This document shows, in pieces, positions 34,490 through 44,209 of a stretch of 64,000 nt of DNA. Position numbers and translations under genes: made by a program. The stretch is from Pigmentiphaga daeguensis (GTDB taxonomy: Bacteria > Pseudomonadota > Gammaproteobacteria > Burkholderiales > Burkholderiaceae_B), in assembly GCF_039523035.1 (NCBI RefSeq), contig NZ_BAAAEN010000029.1, positions 5,760-69,759 of the forward strand, read 5' to 3'. Positions within the stretch are counted from its first letter, which is position 1; each line of letters opens with the position of its first letter. Under the pieces are notes generated by a model that made no database searches, was not told where the DNA came from, and saw only the letters and a program-made list of their open reading frames with translations.

Positions 34490-36838
34490 GGCTGTACTCC
34501 TTGTGCGCGTTGTATGGCCGACCAGATCGCGGCGGGCGTGGCCGGCATGGGCAATTCCTCGCGCGTGATGCCGCGCAGCGCGTCGGCCAGCGCGTTGAAA
34601 ATGGCGGCCGTGGCAGGCGTGATGCCGCTCTCTCCGCCGCCTTTCACCCCCAGCGCGTTGCCGTGGGTGCGGTCTTCGGTCAGCTCCACGTCGAAGCGCC
34701 GCGGGATCGCCCCGGCGCGCGCCACGCCGTAGTCCATGTACGAACCGCTGAAGATCTGTCCGCTTTCCGGATCGACATGGTAGTCCTCGAAAAAGGCCTG
34801 CCCTATGCCTTGCGCCAGGCCGCCATGCACCTGGCCTTCGACGATGAGCGGATTGATCGGGCGTCCGACGTCGTCGATGGACGTATAGCGCATGATCTCC
34901 ACGTCGCCGGTCTCGGGATCGATCTCCAGTTCGCACACCGCCGTGCCCGTGGGATGGGCGGCGATGCGGCCGTTGAACTCGGCCTCGGCGAAAAAACGGC
35001 GCTCTTCCGGATTGCCGGGCATGCCTTTGCGCCCGATATGGGCCGCGATCTCGCCCAGGCCGGCCACATGCTGCCCGGCCTGGTCGCGCACCCGGCCGTC
35101 CTCGTAGCACAGGTCCTGCACCTGGAGGCCCCACATCGATGCCGCGGCCGACAGCGCCGTGGACCGCAGGCGCTCGCCGGCCTGCACCAGCAGGTGGCCC
35201 ACCAGGCGCATGGAACGGTCCGAATGCGAACCGCCGCCCACCTTGACGAAGCGTGAATCGCCGGTGCGCATGGTCACGGCCTCGAACGGCACGCCCAGCT
35301 CGTCGGCCAGCACCTGGACGAAGCTGGTCTCGTGTCCTTGCCCCGTGCTTTGCGTGCCGACCACGAAGTCGACACTGCCGTCGGTGCCTATGGTGATCTC
35401 GATGCGCTCGCGCGGCGCGCCCACCGGCGACTCCACATAATTGGCCAGCCCCGTGCCCAGCAATTTGCCGCGCGCGCGCGCATCGCGCTTGCGCTGCTCC
35501 GCCTCGCTCCACTGCGATACCACCAGGGCCCGCTCCATGTTAGCGGCGAAGCTGCCGCTGTCGTAGGTCAGCCCCATGGGACTGCGATACGGCATCTGCG
35601 CCGGCTGGATGAGATTGCGCCGGCGCAGTTCAATGCGGTCCATGCCCATCTCGTCGGCGGCGATATCCAGCATGCGCTCCATCACATGCGTGGCTTCCGG
35701 ACGGCCCGCGCCCCGATAAGGACCGGTTGGCGGCGTGTTCGTGAGCACCGCGGACAGCAGCGCCGTGGCCGCGGGCACGTGGTAGACCGTAGTCATGATG
35801 CGCGAGCCGTTGGCAAGCGGCACATACGACACGGTATGGGCGCCGATATTGCCGATGATCTCGTTGTCTATGCCCAGGATGCGTCCTTGCGCATCGAATG
35901 CGATGGCCGCCCGTATGACCTGGTCGCGCCCCTGGTAGTCGGACAGGAAGGCCTCGTTGCGGTCGCTGGTCCATTTCACCGGCTGCCCGACGCGGCGCGC
36001 GGCCCACAGCACCGCAAGCTGATCGGGATTCACGCAACTGCGCGGACCGAAGCCGCCGCCCACGTCAGGCGACACCACCCGCAATTTCGCCGGGGATATC
36101 CCCAATGCATCGGCGATGCACATCTGCTGGCGCGTCACGCCCTGGCTACCCGAGATCAGCAGGTATTCGCCGGAACTGGCGTCGAAGCTGCCCAGCGCCG
36201 AGCGCGGCTCCATCTGGCAATTGACGACGCGGCTGTTGCGAAATTCCCGGCGCACGACGCAATGGGCGCGGGCAAAGGCTTCGCGCACCGCGGCCTCATC
36301 GCCCACCCGGGCCTGGAAGCACAGATTGCGCGGGGCGCCGTCCCACAATTGCGGCGCCCCGTCTTCCATTGCCTGCACCGCGTCCACCACGGCGGGCAAG
36401 GGCTCATAGTCGATCTGCACCATTTCGCAGGCATCGCGCGCCTCGCGCATGCTGCGGGCCACCACCAGCACCACCGGCTCGCCGACGTGGCGCACGCGAT
36501 CCACCACCAAGGGCAGATGCCGCTGATTGAAAATGCTGCCGGTCAGCGAATGCTGGAAGGCGCGCTCCTTGAAGGCAATGGCATCGGCGGGATTGGGAAT
36601 ATGGTCCATGCCGCGCAGGCCGTCATCCAGGTAATCCTGGCCGCGCAGCACGGCGATCACCCCGGGCGCCTGCGCCGCCGCCTCGATGTCGATGCCGCGG
36701 ATGATGGCATGGGCATGCGTGGACCGCACGAATGCGCCGTAGGCCTGGCCGGGCAGATTCACGTCGTCGGTATAGCGGCCCTGGCCCCGCACCAGCCGCT
36801 GGTCTTCGGCGCGCGGGCGCGGCTGGCCGACCAATCGG

Positions 36839-36846
<8 letters not shown>
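34486..36846 (-). CDS. Xanthine dehydrogenase-family molybdenum-binding (large) subunit
   Basis: 786 residues from ATG 36846 (GGGAGG upstream). Conserved molybdopterin motifs: VVSPDVGGGFGPR, and the catalytic Glu in GVKGGGESGITPA near the C-terminus. GQGHETSFVQVLADELGV and PTGPYRGAGRPEATHVMERMLD also fit. It carries the MCD-Mo site of an aldehyde or aromatic hydroxylase. It forms a trimeric enzyme with the 2Fe-2S and FAD subunits encoded just upstream; genes overlap by 8 and 4 bases. The natural substrate may be an aromatic aldehyde or heteroaromatic ring. Confidence 0.94.
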
Positions 36847-37332
<486 letters not shown>

Positions 37333-37336
<4 letters not shown>

Positions 37337-37788
37337 GGCGCGACCTTCTCTTCCACCTTGGCGCTGAAGCGTTCGAAGAACTCGGCCGCCATCTTGTTGG
37401 CGACCGAGCCCACCAGCCGCGCGCCTATCTGCGCGAGCTTGCCGCCGACCTGGGCCTGCGCCACGTAGGTCAGCACCGTGCCCTCCCCGTCTTCGGCCAG
37501 CTCGACATCGGCCACCATTTTCCCGAAGCCGGCGATGCCGCCGTCGCCCTGGCCGACGATGCGATAGCCCTGCGGCGGGCGCTTGTCCGCGATGCTCAGG
37601 GTCCCCTTGAAGCGCGCCTTCACCGGGCCGATGGCGGCCACCACCACGGCGGCGTACTCGTCCTGCGCCGCTCCGGCGGTGAACGATTCGCAGCCGGGCA
37701 CGCATGCCTGCAGGATTTCCGGGGTGTTCAGGTATTCCCACACCCGTTCGCGGGGCGCCCGCAACGTATGCGATCCTTTCAGTTCCAT
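37333..37788 (-). CDS. CoxG/SRPBCC family protein (CO dehydrogenase subunit G-like)
   Basis: 151 residues starting MELKGSHTLRAPRERVWEYLNTPEILQACVPGCESF, the standard CoxG beginning. The START-like fold includes LTYVAQAQVGGKLAQIGARLV. CoxG proteins anchor or assemble molybdenum hydroxylases at the membrane. It sits between the medium- and small-subunit genes, with a 43-base gap to the FAD subunit. Confidence 0.92.
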
Positions 37789-37831
37789 GACTTCTCCACC
37801 TTGCTCGGCCTCGCTCCGGGCCGTCCGCGAT

Positions 37832-38623
37832 TCAAGATAATTGCGCCCAGGCGCGCCGCGCCATCACCCGCACCAGGTTGGCGCGATAGGCGGCGCTGCC
37901 CGCGCGGTCGTCGTTCAGTTCATCGGCATCCAGGGGAACCGTGGCCAGCGCCCCGGCGTCGCCGCCGGCCAGCGCCGCCTCCGCCTCGTGCCAGCGGAAA
38001 ACACAGGGCCCGGCCCCGGTCACCGCCACCCGCACGCCCTGCGCGGTATCGGCGATGAACACGCCCGTTACCGCGTAGCCCGTGGCCTTGTGGCGATACT
38101 TGGCATAGGCGCTGCGGCGAGGAATGGGAAACTCGAAGCCCACGATGATCTCGCCCGGGACCAGCGCGGTCTCGAACATGCCGGTAAAGAAATCGTCGGC
38201 GGCGATGCGCCGGCCGCTGCTGACCACGGTCGCCCCCAGCCCCAGCACGGCGGCCGGATAGTCGGCGGAGGGATCGTTGTTGGCCACCGATCCGCCCATG
38301 GTGCCGCGGTTGCGCACCTGCGGATCGGCGATCAGGCCGGCCAGGGCCGCCAGGCCCGGAATGGTCTCGCCCACCAGGGCCGATTCGGCCACCTGCACAT
38401 GGCGCGTGGCGGCACCGATTTTCAGCATGTCGCCGTCGCGCGAGATGCCTTGCAGCTCCGGCAGGCGCGTCAGGTCAACCAGGTGCGAAGGCGCCGCCAG
38501 CCGCTGCTTGAGCGTGGGCACCAGGGTCATGCCGCCCGACAGGGGGCGGGCTTCGGGCTCGCGGGCCAGGCAGTCCAGCGCTTCCTGCAAGGTGGCCGGA
38601 CGCACATAGCTCAGGGGGTACAC
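37832..38623 (-). CDS. Molybdenum hydroxylase FAD-binding (medium) subunit
   Basis: 263 residues. FAD-binding PCMH-type motifs PLSGGMTLVPTLKQR (near 33) and RNRGTMGGSVANNDPSADYPA (near 108). The C-terminal CO-deh-flav domain is short. It completes the L-S-M trimer. It is preceded by a 141-base gap containing an inverted repeat, so it may also have its own promoter. Confidence 0.94.
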   Translation of the reverse strand: MYPLSYVRPATLQEALDCLAREPEARPLSGGMTLVPTLKQRLAAPSHLVDLTRLPELQGISRDGDMLKIGAATRHVQVAESALVGETIPGLAALAGLIADPQVRNRGTMGGSVANNDPSADYPAAVLGLGATVVSSGRRIAADDFFTGMFETALVPGEIIVGFEFPIPRRSAYAKYRHKATGYAVTGVFIADTAQGVRVAVTGAGPCVFRWHEAEAALAGGDAGALATVPLDADELNDDRAGSAAYRANLVRVMARRAWAQLS

Positions 38624-38736
38624 ATCGTCTCCGTCATTATCGTGGGCGGCCGCGACATGCCGCGCCGCCTGATCCCCGCTAACTGTAGAAGAAACACCGC
38701 AAAGGCTGAAACACGGGTTTGCGATGGCCTCACAAA

Positions 38737-38760
38737 CATTTTCGATAAGTGTCGAAAATG
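38737..38760. promoter_or_regulatory. Perfect 9-bp inverted repeat in mid-operon gap
   Basis: CATTTTCGA-TAAGTG-TCGAAAATG, four bases past the acyl-CoA dehydrogenase stop. On the minus strand it is followed by TTTG only, so it is a weak terminator at best. It may equally be an operator for the molybdenum-hydroxylase genes that follow. Confidence 0.45.
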
Positions 38761-38764
38761 GCGC

Positions 38765-39928
38765 TCAATCCTGGTAGCGCTTGAGCATCGTACGGGCGAT
38801 GACCAGTTGCAGGACCTGGGAGGTGCCTTCGTAGATGCGCAGCGCCCGGGCATCGCGGTACAGGCGTTCGACGTGGTGATCGGCCACGTAGCCCGAGCCA
38901 CCGTGGATCTGCAGGGCCCGGTCGGCGATGCGCGACAGCGCCTCCGAGCAGAAATACTTGGCGGCCGCCGCCTGGTTGCGCACGTCTTCTCCGCGCGCCA
39001 GGGCCTGGCCCGCCTGCATCACCAGCGCGTGTCCGGCCAGGTATTCGGTTTCGGAATCGGCCAGCATGGCTTGCACCAGCTGGAATTCGGAGATGGGCTG
39101 GCCGAACTGCTTGCGCTGCAGGGCGTAGCGCGCCGCCTCGTCGATCAGCCGGCGCGCCATGCCCAGCCCGGAGGCCGCCACGCTGATGCGGCCGTGATCC
39201 AGCACCTGCATGGCGGTCCTGAACCCCTGCCCCAGCGCGGGCTCCCCGCCTATCACGTTGGATACCGGCACCCGCACGTTCTCGAAGATCACGTCGCTGA
39301 TGGGCGAGCCGCGCTGGCCCAGCTTCTTCTCGGACTTGCCTATGTGCAGCCCCGGCGTATCCCGATCGACCAGGATGGCGCTGATGCCGGCCGCGCCCGG
39401 ACGGGACGGGTCGGTGCGCGCCATGACGGTGAAGACGTGGGCACGCGTGGCGTTGGTGATGAAGCGCTTGGTGCCGTTGATGACCAGCATGTCGCCGTCG
39501 CGCTCGGCACGCGTCCTCAGGCTGGCCGCGTCCGAACCGGCGTCGGGTTCGGTCAGGCAGAATGCCGCGCGCAGCTCGCCGCTGGCCAGGCCCGGCAGAT
39601 ACTTCTGCTTCTGCTCCTCGGTACCGGCCAGCACCAGGCCCTTGCTGCCTATGCCCACGTTGGGCCAGAACACCAGCCGGAAGGCCGGCGAGGTATAGCT
39701 GAAGGCCATCTGCACCTGCAATTCCTGCATCAGGTCCAGTTCGCAGCCGCCGTAGGCCTCGGGAATCCCCAGGCCGAACAGGCCCATTTGCTTCATTTCC
39801 TCGATGACCTCGGGCGGCACTTCCTCCTTTTCCTCCACCTGCCGCTCCAGCGGCATCAGGCGTTGGCGGATGAAGCGCTCGACCGAGTCCATCAACTGAG
39901 GAAAGGTCTCGCTATCGAATGACGACAT
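38765..39928 (-). CDS. Acyl-CoA dehydrogenase
   Basis: 387 residues, standard ACAD length. AFCLTEPDAGSDAASLRTRA is the signature 1 region. RYALQRKQFGQPISEFQ and YVADHHVERLYRDARALRIYEGTSQVLQLV are the C-terminal signature; the Glu of YEGTSQV is at the catalytic-base position. It oxidises an acyl-CoA to enoyl-CoA with FAD and ETF. In this operon it could make the side-chain double bond of a phenylpropanoyl-CoA, feeding the hydratase-lyase (inference). Confidence 0.94.
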   Translation of the reverse strand: MSSFDSETFPQLMDSVERFIRQRLMPLERQVEEKEEVPPEVIEEMKQMGLFGLGIPEAYGGCELDLMQELQVQMAFSYTSPAFRLVFWPNVGIGSKGLVLAGTEEQKQKYLPGLASGELRAAFCLTEPDAGSDAASLRTRAERDGDMLVINGTKRFITNATRAHVFTVMARTDPSRPGAAGISAILVDRDTPGLHIGKSEKKLGQRGSPISDVIFENVRVPVSNVIGGEPALGQGFRTAMQVLDHGRISVAASGLGMARRLIDEAARYALQRKQFGQPISEFQLVQAMLADSETEYLAGHALVMQAGQALARGEDVRNQAAAAKYFCSEALSRIADRALQIHGGSGYVADHHVERLYRDARALRIYEGTSQVLQLVIARTMLKRYQD

Positions 39929-39958
39929 AAGATTGCTCTCCGTACAAGCGCGGCGCCC

Positions 39959-42079
39959 TCAGGACGCCGGCGCCGCATCCATGACGAACAGCGCGTCCAG
40001 GGCCACGACGCCCTTGCCCGCGGGCAAGGCAATCAGCGGATTGATGTCGATCTCCGCGATCCCGGGATTGGCCAGCATCAGCGCGGACAGGCGCCGCACC
40101 ACGGCCGCGACCGCCGCCACGTCCACCGGCGGCGCGCCGCGCAGGCCGGACAGTAGTTTGGCGCCCTTCAGCCGCTGCAGTTCACGCATGATCTGCGCCT
40201 CGGTCAGGTCGGGCGGCAAAAGGCGTACGTCGTGCAAGGCCTCGATCCATATCCCGCCCAGCCCCACCAGCGTCACCACGCCCCAATTGGGATCGCGGCG
40301 CCCGCCCACCACCAGTTCCAGGCCGGGGCTGGACATGGCCTCGACCAGCATGCCGTCCAGCGCGATATCGGGGCAATGCCGGGCCACCGAGGATTGGATG
40401 CGCTGCCACGCATCGCCCAGCGCCGCGGCATCGCGCAGGTTGACCGCCACGCCGCCCACGTCGCTCTTGTGCATGAGCGTGTCGGCCTGGGCCTTGAGCA
40501 CCACCGGATAGCCGATCTCGCGCGCCAGCGCCTCGGCTTCGGCCGGCGTGCGGGCCAGCCCGCCCCGTGGCGTGGAGATGCCCAGCTCGCGCAGCCATTG
40601 CTTGCCCTTGAACTCGGCCAGCGGCCCCGGCTGAAGATCGTCGCGGCGCAGGCCGGATTCCGCCCCGCTGCGTTCGGTCGCCTCGGCGTGCAGGCGTCCG
40701 TAGCGGTGCACGTGGGCCATGGCACGCATGGCGCGGTCGGGCGACCGCAGGAACGGCATGCCGCTCGCATGGACCCGCTCCAGGAATTCGCTGCCCAGCG
40801 GGCCGCTGTCGCCCATGATGACGAAGCACACCGGCTTGCGCGATGCCTGCATCACCGGCAACAGCGAATCCGCCTTGGCCACTTGCTGCGCGGGCGAGCC
40901 GCCCATCAGCGGCATGATCAGGCTCCCCACGCCGGGATCGTCCAGGATGGCCCGCGCCGACAGCCCGAAGATCTCCGGTTTCTGCATGCCGATCGCCGTC
41001 AGGTCCAGCGGATTGTCGGGCGCCATGAAGTCCGGCAGGATCTGCGACAAGGCCTGCATCGTGGCGGGCTGGAAATCGGCCAGCTGCAGGCCGATGTCTT
41101 CGCAGAAATCCAGCGCCAGTCCGCGCAGGGCGCCCGAGTTCGAGGCCACGGCGGCCCGGCCTTCGGTCACGGGCTGCGGGTAGCGCGCCAGGATGGCCGT
41201 CACATCGAACATTTCGTCCATGCTGTCGACCACCACCACGCCTTCGCGCTCGACCAGCGTGCGCATGACCTGGTGGTCGCCCGCCAATGCGCCCGTGTGC
41301 GACTTGGCCGCCTCGCGGGCGCGCTGGCTGCGGCCCGGGTGCATCAGCACGATGGGCTTGCCCAGCTCGCGCGCGCGGCTCGCCACGCGCAGGAATTCGG
41401 CGGGCTTGCGCAGCATTTCGACGAACACCGCGAAAGCGTCGACGTCGGGCGCATCGACCAGCGCGGACAGGAAATCCTCGGCGCCCAGCACCGCTTCGTT
41501 GCCGGTCGAGATCGAGAACGAAACCCCCAGCCCGCGCCCCAGGAAGGCCTGGCGCAGGTTGCCGCTCATCGCGCCGCTCTGGGCCACGATGCCTATGCGC
41601 GGACCGCTGCGGACCGGCGCCGGCTGCACCGGCTCGAAGGTCAGCGGGACGGCATCCGCGAAATTGATGAACCCCAGGCAGTTGGGCCCCAGCACCGCCA
41701 CGCCATGGCGGTGCGCGATGGCGGCCATGGCCTCCTGCGCGGCCCGGCCTTCGTCGCCCATTTCGGCAAAACCCGAGGCGAACACCACCGCCGCGCCTAC
41801 GCCCCGGCGCCCGCAGGCCGCGACGGAATCGGCCACCGCCACCTGCGGCACCACCAGCACGGCCACGTCCACGCCTTCCGGCAGTTCGTCGATGGACTTG
41901 AAACAGCGGATGCCGTTGACTTCGTCCCGGCTGCGGCTGACCAGATGCAGTTGCCCGGCATAGCCGAAGCGCTGCAGGTTGGCCAACAGCAGGCCGCTGA
42001 CCGAACCCGGCTCGGGCGAAGCGCCGACCACGGCGATCGACTTGGGCCGCAGCAGGCGGTCCAGAGCGAATGAAGACAT
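39959..42079 (-). CDS. ADP-forming acyl-CoA synthetase (acetate-CoA ligase family)
   Basis: 706 residues. CoA-binding Rossmann domain (KSIAVVGASPEPGSVSGLL), succinyl-CoA-synthetase-like domains with KSHTGALAGDHQV holding the likely phospho-His, and a C-terminal ATP-grasp domain (ELGISTPRGGLARTPAEAEA, YPVVLKAQADTLMHKSDVGG, EIDINPLIA). It activates a carboxylate to its CoA ester with ATP to ADP. Size and neighbourhood resemble FerA-type feruloyl-CoA synthetases, which pair with a hydratase-lyase (recalled knowledge). Starts 21 bases after the hydratase-lyase gene. Confidence 0.92.
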   Translation of the reverse strand: MSSFALDRLLRPKSIAVVGASPEPGSVSGLLLANLQRFGYAGQLHLVSRSRDEVNGIRCFKSIDELPEGVDVAVLVVPQVAVADSVAACGRRGVGAAVVFASGFAEMGDEGRAAQEAMAAIAHRHGVAVLGPNCLGFINFADAVPLTFEPVQPAPVRSGPRIGIVAQSGAMSGNLRQAFLGRGLGVSFSISTGNEAVLGAEDFLSALVDAPDVDAFAVFVEMLRKPAEFLRVASRARELGKPIVLMHPGRSQRAREAAKSHTGALAGDHQVMRTLVEREGVVVVDSMDEMFDVTAILARYPQPVTEGRAAVASNSGALRGLALDFCEDIGLQLADFQPATMQALSQILPDFMAPDNPLDLTAIGMQKPEIFGLSARAILDDPGVGSLIMPLMGGSPAQQVAKADSLLPVMQASRKPVCFVIMGDSGPLGSEFLERVHASGMPFLRSPDRAMRAMAHVHRYGRLHAEATERSGAESGLRRDDLQPGPLAEFKGKQWLRELGISTPRGGLARTPAEAEALAREIGYPVVLKAQADTLMHKSDVGGVAVNLRDAAALGDAWQRIQSSVARHCPDIALDGMLVEAMSSPGLELVVGGRRDPNWGVVTLVGLGGIWIEALHDVRLLPPDLTEAQIMRELQRLKGAKLLSGLRGAPPVDVAAVAAVVRRLSALMLANPGIAEIDINPLIALPAGKGVVALDALFVMDAAPAS

Positions 42080-42100
42080 GCGATACCCCTTCGTGCCGTC

Positions 42101-42943
42101 TTAGCGCTGATACGCGCCGAGGCCGGGCTTGAACGACTTCTCGTCCAGGAATTGCTTCATGGCATTGTCGCGGCCGCGCTCGGGATCGTGGAAGGTGGAC
42201 TGGTCGACCTTGGCCATCAGGTAATCGGTCGCCTGCTCCCAGCTCATTTCGGCCGCCATGCGATGGGCGATCTTGGCCGTGCGCAGCACGGTGGGGTTCT
42301 TTTCCATCAGGACCTTGGCCAGTTGACGGGTCCGCTCGCGCAGGCGCTCGCGCGGCACGGCCTCGTTGACCAGGCCGATATCCGCGGCGCGGCGGCCGTC
42401 GAAGGTTTCGCCCGTCATCACGTAGTACATGGCTTCGCGTTCGCGCACGAGCGAGGCCACCGCGCGGCTGACGACGCCGGCCGGGATGATGCCCCAGTTG
42501 ATCTCGGAGAGCCCGAACTGCGCGTCCTCGGCGGCGATCGCCAGGTCGCAGGACACCAGCGGCGTGAAGGCGCCGCCGAAGCACCAGCCGTTGACCATGG
42601 CGATGGTGGGCTTGGCGTAGAAGCGCAACTGGCGCCATTGCCACTGGGCGTTGGCGCGATACAGCTTGATGCGTTCCTTGGGATCGTTGTCCGTGCCGCG
42701 GAAGTATTCACGCAGGTCCATGCCGGCCGAGAACGCGTCGCCCGCGCCGGTCAGCACCAGGACCTTGCAGCGGTCGTCCGCCTCGAGTTCCTCCAGCACC
42801 CGGACCATGTTGTAGACGATGCCCGGGTTGATGGCGTTGCGTTTCGTGGGCCGGTTCAAGGTGACCCATGCGATGCCGTCTTCGAAATCGACGAGTACGG
42901 GCGATTGGTCGTTGGACTGGACGGCGGTCTGGTTGGCGCTCAT
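42101..42943 (-). CDS. Hydroxycinnamoyl-CoA hydratase-lyase-like enzyme
   Basis: 280 residues, crotonase superfamily, very like p-hydroxycinnamoyl-CoA hydratase/lyase (vanillin-forming; Ech/HCHL). Shared blocks: TGAGDAFSAGMDLREYFR, QWQWRQLRFYAKPTIAMVNG, WCFGGAFTPLVSCDLAIAAE and FGLSEINWGI, which carries the catalytic Glu. LMEKNPTVLRTAK and MKQFLDEKSFKPGLGAYQR match at the end. HCHL cleaves feruloyl- or coumaroyl-CoA to the aromatic aldehyde plus acetyl-CoA. First gene of the ten-gene operon. Deviations around the active site (GIIPAGVV rather than GIPPGNLV) leave the exact substrate open. Confidence 0.88.
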   Translation of the reverse strand: MSANQTAVQSNDQSPVLVDFEDGIAWVTLNRPTKRNAINPGIVYNMVRVLEELEADDRCKVLVLTGAGDAFSAGMDLREYFRGTDNDPKERIKLYRANAQWQWRQLRFYAKPTIAMVNGWCFGGAFTPLVSCDLAIAAEDAQFGLSEINWGIIPAGVVSRAVASLVREREAMYYVMTGETFDGRRAADIGLVNEAVPRERLRERTRQLAKVLMEKNPTVLRTAKIAHRMAAEMSWEQATDYLMAKVDQSTFHDPERGRDNAMKQFLDEKSFKPGLGAYQR

Positions 42944-42985
42944 GGCTTGTCTCCTCGTGGATGCCGGATGAATTGCGTACGAGGC

Positions 42986-43011
42986 ATTATATAAGATTAC
43001 TTTATATAAGG
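42986..43011. promoter_or_regulatory. Putative TetR operator, site 2, overlapping the operon -10
   Basis: ATTATATAAGATTA then CTTTATATAAGG. Read on the minus strand it starts with CCTTATATAAAGT (43011-42999), identical over 13 bp to site 1, and ends with TATAAT (42991-42986), a consensus -10 about 43 bases upstream of the hydratase-lyase ATG. Two TTATATAA half-sites give dyad symmetry. A bound repressor would block the promoter. Confidence 0.58.
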
Positions 43012-43074
43012 AAACATTCTTTTATTTCATGAGGGCTCGGGGTTTTCCTTGATCGTCGATATTGTTTTTATCCA

Positions 43075-43116
43075 TATAATTTTATCGACAAAAATTTTCA
43101 TTGAGAGTTTTATCGA
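43075..43116 (+). promoter_or_regulatory. -10 element and repeated TTTTATCGA upstream of the Bug-hydrolase pair
   Basis: TATAAT at 43075-43080 is a perfect -10 without a good -35. TTTTATCGA occurs at 43080-43088 and again at 43108-43116, 28 bases apart, possibly a regulator site just downstream of the start point. The leader to the Bug ATG is about 115 bases. Confidence 0.35.
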
Positions 43117-43200
43117 TTTTTTTCCAGACCGCCTGAACGACAACGACAAGAGGCGCGTCCCGATCCCGTCGGGAATACCGCCATGGAGGAGGAACACATC

Positions 43201-44187
43201 ATGAAGAACCCGGTTTTTCTGGCTGGGCTTTCCACAGCCTGCCTCGCAGCCCTGACCATCGCCGCGCCCGCCGCCGGCGGCGACACGTTTCCCGACCGTC
43301 CCATCAAGCTGATCCTGCCCTTTTCGCCCGGCGGCAACCCCGACACCGTGTCGCGCATCCTCGCCCAGGAAATGGGCAAGCGGCTCAAGCAGGCGGTCAT
43401 CGTGGAGAACCGCGCGGGAGCCAACTCCATCATCGCGTCGGAGCTCGTGGCCAAGGCGCCGGCCGACGGCTATACCCTGCTCTACACGACCGGCTCGCAC
43501 GTCATCAATCCCCTGCTGTACAAGTCCCTGCCCTACGACACCGCCAAGGATTTCGTCCCCGTCGTGCTGGTGGGATCGACGCGCGGCCAGGTACTCGTGG
43601 TCACGCCCTCCCTGCCGGTCAAGACCGTGCAGGACCTGGTCAAGCTCGCCAAGCCGGCCAACTCCAACATCCCCTACGGCTCGGCCGGCATCGGCAACAC
43701 CATGCACCTGGTCGCCGAGTACTTCAACTACAAGGCGGGCACCCACCTGGTACACGTCCCCTACAAGGGCGCCGCCCCCGCCATGAATGCGGTCATGTCC
43801 GGCGAAGTGAAGTTGGCCTTCCTCAACCCGGTCTCGGCGATCGAACAGGTCAAGAGCGGAACGCTGCGCGCGATCGCCGTGACCGGCTCGACGCGTTTCC
43901 CGCAATTGCCCGACGTGCCGACGATGGAGGAAGCCGGCGTCGCCGGCTATGAAGTCCAGGGTGGCTGGCAGGGGGCGCTGGCCCCGGCGGGCACGCCGCC
44001 CGAGATCGTCGCCAAGCTGAACCGCGCCTTCAACGACGCGCTGGCCTCGCCCGCGATCAAGGAGCGCCTTGCCTCCATGGGGCTGGACGTGGCGGGCGGG
44101 TCGCCCCAGGACATGGCGAACTACCTCGCCAAGGAAACCGCGACCTACACCGACATCATGCAGGCCGCCAGGATCGAAAAACAATAG
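43201..44187 (+). CDS. Bug-family (TctC) substrate-binding protein
   Basis: 328 residues from ATG 43201 (GGAGG upstream). Signal peptide GLSTACLAALTIAAPAAGG. FPDRPIKLILPFSPGGNPDTVSR, ENRAGANSIIASELVAKAP and HVPYKGAAPAMNAVMSGE are typical. Co-directional with the CocE/NonD hydrolase gene 22 bases downstream. Divergent from the hydroxycinnamoyl-type operon, so possibly an uptake partner for that pathway. Confidence 0.95.
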   Translation: MKNPVFLAGLSTACLAALTIAAPAAGGDTFPDRPIKLILPFSPGGNPDTVSRILAQEMGKRLKQAVIVENRAGANSIIASELVAKAPADGYTLLYTTGSHVINPLLYKSLPYDTAKDFVPVVLVGSTRGQVLVVTPSLPVKTVQDLVKLAKPANSNIPYGSAGIGNTMHLVAEYFNYKAGTHLVHVPYKGAAPAMNAVMSGEVKLAFLNPVSAIEQVKSGTLRAIAVTGSTRFPQLPDVPTMEEAGVAGYEVQGGWQGALAPAGTPPEIVAKLNRAFNDALASPAIKERLASMGLDVAGGSPQDMANYLAKETATYTDIMQAARIEKQ

Positions 44188-44209
44188 CCACGCAAGCGGA
44201 GACCCGATC

